NCBI GenBank assembly: GCA_937874275.1
Contig: CALNAU010000098.1
Span: 1 to 8,985 of the forward strand
Length of the DNA stretch: 8,985 nt
From: an uncultured Clostridia bacterium
GTDB lineage: Bacteria; Bacillota; Clostridia; Christensenellales; Aristaeellaceae
Reading direction: 5' to 3'
Both the position numbers and the translations under genes were made by a program. The number at the start of each line of letters is the position of its first letter. The first letter of the stretch is position 1. The notes beneath the pieces are model-generated. The model was not told where the DNA came from, made no database searches, and saw only the letters and a program-made list of their open reading frames with translations. Below are positions 5,871-8,985 of this stretch, piece after piece.

Positions 5871-7385
5871 ATGAAGAAACTCACCGCCCTGTTGCTGGCA
5901 GCCATCATGCTGCTGAGCCTGACCGCCGCCATGGCGCAGGAAGGCCCGTCCGCCCAGGCCCCCCAGGCCAAGTACGTGTTCTTCTTCATCGGCGACGGCA
6001 TGGGCGCGCCCCAGACCACCGCCACCCGCTACTACCTGGGCACCCAGGAAAACCCGGACAGCCCCTACCCCGTGCCCAGCAAGCTGGTGTTTGACAACTT
6101 CAAGTACACCGGCCTGATGACCACCTACGACGCCAGCAGCTTTGCCCCCGACAGTGCCAGCACCGCCAGCTCCATGGCATCGGGCGCCAAGACCTTGTCC
6201 GGCGTGATCAACTATGACGTCAACAAGGAAAAGCCCTTCAAGCTGGTCAGCGAGTACGCCAAGGAAGCCGGCATGAAGGTGGGCGTGATTTCCTCCGTCA
6301 GCATTGACCACGCCACCCCCGCCGCGTTCTACGCCAAGGTGCCCAGCCGCAACCAGTACTATGATATCTCCGTGCAGGGGCTGACCGGCACCGTGCTGGA
6401 CTTCCTGGGCGGCGGTGGCTTTAAGCGCCCCGATGGCGAAAAGGATACCCCGGCCAAGAACCTCTTTGAAATCGCCAAGGAAAATGGCTTCAATTACGTC
6501 AACGACAACGAAGCCATTCGCGCCATCGGCCCCGACAGCGGCCGCGTGCTGGCCATCGTGCCGGACAAGGGCGACAGCGACTCCATGCAGTATGAAATCG
6601 ACCGCCTGGCCAAAGTGGCCGCGGGGGAAGACAGCGTGAGCCTGGCCGAGATGACCGCCGCTGCCATCCGCAACCTGGACAACGACAAGGGCTTCTTCCT
6701 GATGGTCGAAGGCGGCAAGATTGACTGGACCTGCCACGCCAATGACGCCACCACCTCCATCTATGACACGTTGGCCTTTGAGGACGCCGTCAAGGAGGCC
6801 GTGGCCTTTGCCGAGAAGCACCCCAAGGAGACCCTGATCGTGGTGACCGGCGACCATGAAACCGGCGGCCTGACCATCGGCTTTGCCACCACCGCCTACG
6901 ACACCCACTTCCAGTACCTGCAAAACCAGAAGATGTCCTACGTGAAGTTTGACGAGCAAATTGCCAAGATGCGCGAGGACGGCACCGGCTTTGAAGACGC
7001 CATGGCCATCGTGGCCGAGAACTTTGGCCTGACGCTGGAAGAGGGCAAGGACCTCACCCTCACCGCCAAGGAGCGCGAGGCCCTGCTGCGCGCCTTTGAG
7101 CTGAGCATGCTGCCCAGCGCCCAGCGCACCATCGGCGAGCAGGAAGCCTTCCTCTACGGCGGGTACGAGCCCTTCTCCATGGCCATCACCCACACCCTCA
7201 ACAACAAAGCCGGCCTGGCTTACACCAGCTTTGCCCACACCGGCCTGCAGCTGCCCGTCTACGCCACCGGCGCCGGGGCCGACAACTTCTCCGGCTCCTA
7301 CGACAACACCGATATCTTCCACGGCTTCATGAACGCCATGGGCCTGGAAGTCAACGCGGAGATCCCGGCGCTGGCTGCCAAGTAA
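5871..7385 (+). CDS. phoA: Secreted alkaline phosphatase (PhoA family)
   Basis: This 504-residue exported metallophosphatase hydrolyses phosphate monoesters outside the membrane. The signal peptide MKKLTALLLAAIMLLSL ends at AMA|Q (cleavage after residue 22), with no lipobox. The complete active site can be traced: D42 in FIGDGMG, nucleophile S95 in PDSAS, DHATP (146-150), phosphate-binding R160 in VPSRN, E280/D285/H289 in VEGGKIDWTCH, D328-H329 in TGDHETGG, and H456 in HTG. The YDNTDIF block (477-483) closes the fold. An insert of about 120 residues (331-455) separates the last two metal-ligand blocks, as in many Gram-positive homologues. The start is ATG 5871, 6 nt after AAAGGAAGG. Two in-frame upstream ATGs (5748, 5853) would bury or lengthen the signal peptide. 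The importer terminator upstream implies its own promoter. Confidence 0.95.
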   Translation: MKKLTALLLAAIMLLSLTAAMAQEGPSAQAPQAKYVFFFIGDGMGAPQTTATRYYLGTQENPDSPYPVPSKLVFDNFKYTGLMTTYDASSFAPDSASTASSMASGAKTLSGVINYDVNKEKPFKLVSEYAKEAGMKVGVISSVSIDHATPAAFYAKVPSRNQYYDISVQGLTGTVLDFLGGGGFKRPDGEKDTPAKNLFEIAKENGFNYVNDNEAIRAIGPDSGRVLAIVPDKGDSDSMQYEIDRLAKVAAGEDSVSLAEMTAAAIRNLDNDKGFFLMVEGGKIDWTCHANDATTSIYDTLAFEDAVKEAVAFAEKHPKETLIVVTGDHETGGLTIGFATTAYDTHFQYLQNQKMSYVKFDEQIAKMREDGTGFEDAMAIVAENFGLTLEEGKDLTLTAKEREALLRAFELSMLPSAQRTIGEQEAFLYGGYEPFSMAITHTLNNKAGLAYTSFAHTGLQLPVYATGAGADNFSGSYDNTDIFHGFMNAMGLEVNAEIPALAAK

Positions 7386-7406
7386 TCACACATACCCAAT
7401 CAATAC

Positions 7407-7434
7407 ATGCGGGCGCCCGTCAGGACGCCCGCAT
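7407..7434 (+). promoter_or_regulatory. Intercistronic hairpin between phosphatase and YibE/F genes
   Basis: A perfect 9-bp GC-rich stem (ATGCGGGCG at 7407-7415, CGCCCGCAT at 7426-7434) has a 10-nt loop, within which CC/GG can pair further. No T-tract follows. It lies 21 nt after the phosphatase stop codon and 18 nt before the next start, so it could stabilise the upstream transcript or attenuate read-through. Confidence 0.6.
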
Positions 7435-7452
7435 ATCGCCGTAGGAGCAATC

Positions 7453-8643
7453 ATGTCCAAAAAAATGAACCTGGTCTTTGTCATCGTGGCTGCCTTGCTC
7501 ACGCTGGGCATGCTGCTGCTGCCGGACGCGTCGCCCCAGACGGCCGCCGGCGCCATCCCGCGCGAGAAGGTGCGCATCCTATCGGTGGACAACTCCATGC
7601 TGGACCCGCTGGGCATCGTGTACTCCGGCGTGCAGCAGTGCGAGGCGGAGATCCTGTCCGGCCCCCACAAGGGGGAGAAGGTGCCTGCGGCCAACTTCCT
7701 CAACGCCGACCTGGAGAAAGACAAGCTGTACCGGGTTGGCGATGTGGCGGTAGCCATGGTGCATACCCGCGGGGCGCAGTTGGCCGTCACGCTGGTGGAC
7801 CTGGATCGCGGGCCCACCATGGGCTGGATGGTGCTGGGCTACATGGCGCTGCTTGTCATTTTTGCCGGGTTATCGGGGGTGGGCGCACTGGTCAGCTTGG
7901 CCGCCAGCGCCGTGATGATGTGGAAGGTATACATCCCCCTGCTGCTGCGCGGCGCGCCGCCCATCCCAAGCGCTTTGCTGCTGGTGGGGCTGCTTACCTG
8001 CGTGATTGCCTTTCTGGTGGCCGGGTTCAGCCGACTAGCGCTGTCTGCCATCATCGGCTCCCTGCTGGGCACGCTGACTACGCTGTTGCTGGCGGTGCTG
8101 TTTGCCGGGTGGCTGCGGCTGGATGGCACCACGCTGCCCTTCCTGACGCCGCTGCTGAGCCAGTCCAGCATGCAGCTGGATATGCGGGGCATCTACCTGG
8201 CGATGACCTTCATCGGCGCCTCGGGCGCGCTTACCGACTTGGGCATGGACATTGCCGCCGCCTGCCATGAGGTGCAGGTGCACGCGCCGCAGATTACCGG
8301 GCGCGCGCTGCGCCGCGCGGGCAACTCGGTCGGCCGCACCGTCATCGGCACCATGACCACCACATTGGTGATGGCCTACTCGGGCAGCTTCCTCACCATG
8401 CTGATGTACTACCAGGGGCAGGGCACGCCATTGGTGGATATCCTCAGCTACCGCTTCATCGCGGCCGAGCTGATGAGCGTCATCGTGGGGGCCTTCGGGC
8501 TGCTGGCGGTGGCCCCGCTGACCGCCGCTGTTTGCGGTTGGCTGTACACCAGGGGACGCATGGGTTCGAATCCCGCCACGCAAGATAATACGCAAGATAA
8601 TACGCAAGATAATACGCAAGATAATACGCAAGATAATACGTAA
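7453..8643 (+). CDS. YibE/F-like multi-pass membrane protein with a repeat tail
   Basis: This 396-residue membrane protein belongs to the YibE/F-like family, whose molecular function is unknown. It has an N-terminal hydrophobic segment (7-24), an extracytoplasmic domain of about 95 residues, then about seven hydrophobic segments between 124 and 365. Family-like motifs include FIGASGALTDLGMDIAAACHEV (253-274), GNSVGRTVIGTMTTTLVMAY (290-309) and SYRFIAAEL (332-340). ATG 7453 follows AGGAG by 5 nt. It may be co-transcribed with the phosphatase (67-nt gap). The C-terminus is odd: the membrane part ends near CGWLYTR (361-367), then comes a GRMGSNPA segment encoded by a tRNA-like sequence and five TQDN repeats, ending in a decayed sixth repeat unit. 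This tail is probably not native to the family and suggests the original 3' end was replaced. Confidence 0.85.
   Translation: MSKKMNLVFVIVAALLTLGMLLLPDASPQTAAGAIPREKVRILSVDNSMLDPLGIVYSGVQQCEAEILSGPHKGEKVPAANFLNADLEKDKLYRVGDVAVAMVHTRGAQLAVTLVDLDRGPTMGWMVLGYMALLVIFAGLSGVGALVSLAASAVMMWKVYIPLLLRGAPPIPSALLLVGLLTCVIAFLVAGFSRLALSAIIGSLLGTLTTLLLAVLFAGWLRLDGTTLPFLTPLLSQSSMQLDMRGIYLAMTFIGASGALTDLGMDIAAACHEVQVHAPQITGRALRRAGNSVGRTVIGTMTTTLVMAYSGSFLTMLMYYQGQGTPLVDILSYRFIAAELMSVIVGAFGLLAVAPLTAAVCGWLYTRGRMGSNPATQDNTQDNTQDNTQDNTQDNT
8554..8578 (+). other. tmRNA/tRNA 3'-end-like remnant, possible attachment-site scar
   Basis: GGACGC, a 2-nt AT, then GGGTTCGAATCCCGCCA resembles the 3' end of tmRNA (in E. coli ssrA, GGACGCGGGTTCAACTCCCGCCA) including the universal TTCGA T-loop. 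The T-stem is imperfect (the outer pairs are A-C and T-G) and no matching acceptor strand or anticodon arm lies upstream, so it is not a functional RNA gene. It sits inside the YibE/F frame exactly where the protein leaves its family and just before the composition changes. tmRNA and tRNA 3' ends are common integration sites. Confidence 0.4.
8578..8637 (+). repeat. Five perfect 12-bp tandem repeats (ACGCAAGATAAT)
   Basis: Five identical units encode TQDN in frame at the C-terminus of the YibE/F-like protein. A sixth, diverged copy (ACGTAAGATGTT, 8638-8649) supplies the TAA stop through a C-to-T change. Identity among units points to recent slippage expansion. The unit length is a multiple of three, so copy-number change keeps the frame. 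The array ends just upstream of the next gene's promoter. Confidence 0.95.
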
Positions 8644-8647
8644 GATG

Positions 8648-8676
8648 TTGTAGCTTGAAGCAAAATGTCGTATAAT
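8648..8676 (+). promoter_or_regulatory. Promoter of the Fic-family gene
   Basis: A perfect TATAAT (8671-8676) lies 17 bp after TTGTAG (8648-8653), whose first bases belong to the decayed sixth repeat. The predicted transcription start near 8683 leaves a leader of about 20 nt with GAGGTG (8691-8696). The -10 is strong and the -35 weak. Confidence 0.55.
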
Positions 8677-8701
8677 GCTGATATAAGAATGAGGTGATTG
8701 A

Positions 8702-8985
8702 TTGAAGCATTATACGCCACCTTTTAACATAATCAATGCTATGGTCTCGACCATCTCCACCATAGCGGAAATGGTGGGCCGTATGAGCAATTATCGCGAT
8801 TTTGAGGCGAAGCCGCAGCTTAGACGAAATAATCGTATACGCTCCATCCATTCCTCTTTGGCCATTGAAGCCAATTCGCTATCCCTGGATGAAGTAAAGG
8901 GCGTCATAGAGGGAAAGACGGTACTGGGTCCTAAGAAAGAAATACAGGAAGTGCTCAACGCCTATCAGGCCTATGATGAGATAGG
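8702..8985 (+). CDS. Fic/DOC-family protein, N-terminal part (runs off window)
   Basis: The open frame from TTG 8702 encodes 94 residues and is cut by the window end. It matches the N-terminal region of Fic proteins, enzymes that transfer AMP (or other nucleotides/phosphate) to target hydroxyls: TPPFNI (5-10), IRSIHSSLAIEANSLSLDEV (46-65), VIEGKTVLGPKKEIQEVLNAY (68-88). SLAIEAN (52-58) corresponds to the inhibitory helix motif S/T-x-x-x-E-G/N, with Glu56 present and Ala in place of Gly/Asn. The catalytic HPFxDGNGR motif would lie downstream of the window. The TTG start is 5 nt after GAGGTG; no in-frame ATG lies closer (the first is codon 14). Base composition is visibly lower in GC than the genes to the left, suggesting acquisition. 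It could be a self-contained Fic regulator or a toxin-type protein. Confidence 0.85.
   Translation, partial: MKHYTPPFNIINAMVSTISTIAEMVGRMSNYRDFEAKPQLRRNNRIRSIHSSLAIEANSLSLDEVKGVIEGKTVLGPKKEIQEVLNAYQAYDEI

Noticed and set aside
5835..7322. Antisense open frame of 495 codons opposite the alkaline phosphatase
   Set aside because: Its Gly/Val/His-rich low-complexity translation is a typical shadow of a GC-rich gene; the plus strand has every PhoA catalytic residue.
8512..8584. Complete tRNA gene ending at the T-arm-like sequence
   Set aside because: Projecting a standard tRNA upstream gives no matching acceptor strand or cloverleaf arms, and the outer T-stem pairs are broken; only a remnant is supported.
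8578..8649. CRISPR array
   Set aside because: The 12-bp units abut with no spacers; this is a simple tandem repeat.
8480..8851. Minus-strand frame with repeated YYLA units
   Set aside because: It is simply the reverse reading of the 12-bp tandem repeat, with no ribosome binding site or family match, and it overlaps the Fic gene on the other strand.

Overview
The window is a GC-rich, densely packed bacterial segment. The genes carry strong AGGAGG-type ribosome binding sites. The families present (a GufA-like ZIP transporter, the YibE/F-like membrane family, a two-domain binding-protein-dependent permease, and a Fic protein with an IHSSLAIEANSL motif) fit a GC-rich member of the Bacillota/Clostridia. 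That assignment is inference from style and family content; no rRNA or marker gene is present to confirm it.

Left edge (1-271): the 5' end of a minus-strand AlaX-like alanyl-tRNA editing protein runs off the window. It is interrupted by a perfect 94-bp palindrome at 1-94, most likely a fold-back assembly artefact or a true inverted duplication. A divergent promoter region follows, in which the two predicted -35 boxes overlap in one palindrome (TTGCGCGCAA). Positions 272-1054 encode a ZIP-family metal transporter, followed by an imperfect inverted-repeat element made of GTTAG/GTGAG-type words (1059-1148).

Centre (1189-5707): a well-formed promoter drives a three-gene ABC importer operon. It consists of an exported solute-binding protein, then a stable GNRA-capped hairpin, an ATPase with a C-terminal regulatory/TOBE-like region, and a fused two-domain permease that overlaps the ATPase by ATGA. 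An intrinsic terminator closes the operon. The architecture is that of the Fe(III)/2-aminoethylphosphonate/polyamine group, but the adjacent tyrosine pair typical of ferric-binding proteins is not obvious, so the substrate is left open.

Right half (5709-8643): a Sec-exported PhoA-type alkaline phosphatase with all catalytic residues visible, then a YibE/F-like multi-membrane protein. The phosphatase next to an ABC importer suggests, but does not prove, that a phosphorylated or phosphonate compound is handled: the phosphatase outside the membrane, the importer bringing in a product or related ligand.

Right edge (8554-8985): this is the most unusual part. The YibE/F reading frame runs into a sequence resembling the 3' end of tmRNA/tRNA (T-arm GGGTTCGAATCCC), then into five identical 12-bp repeats encoding TQDN. 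It stops in a decayed sixth repeat. The base composition then falls and a Fic-family gene begins behind a consensus TATAAT box and continues beyond the window. This looks like the boundary of an acquired segment, possibly at an ssrA-type attachment site.
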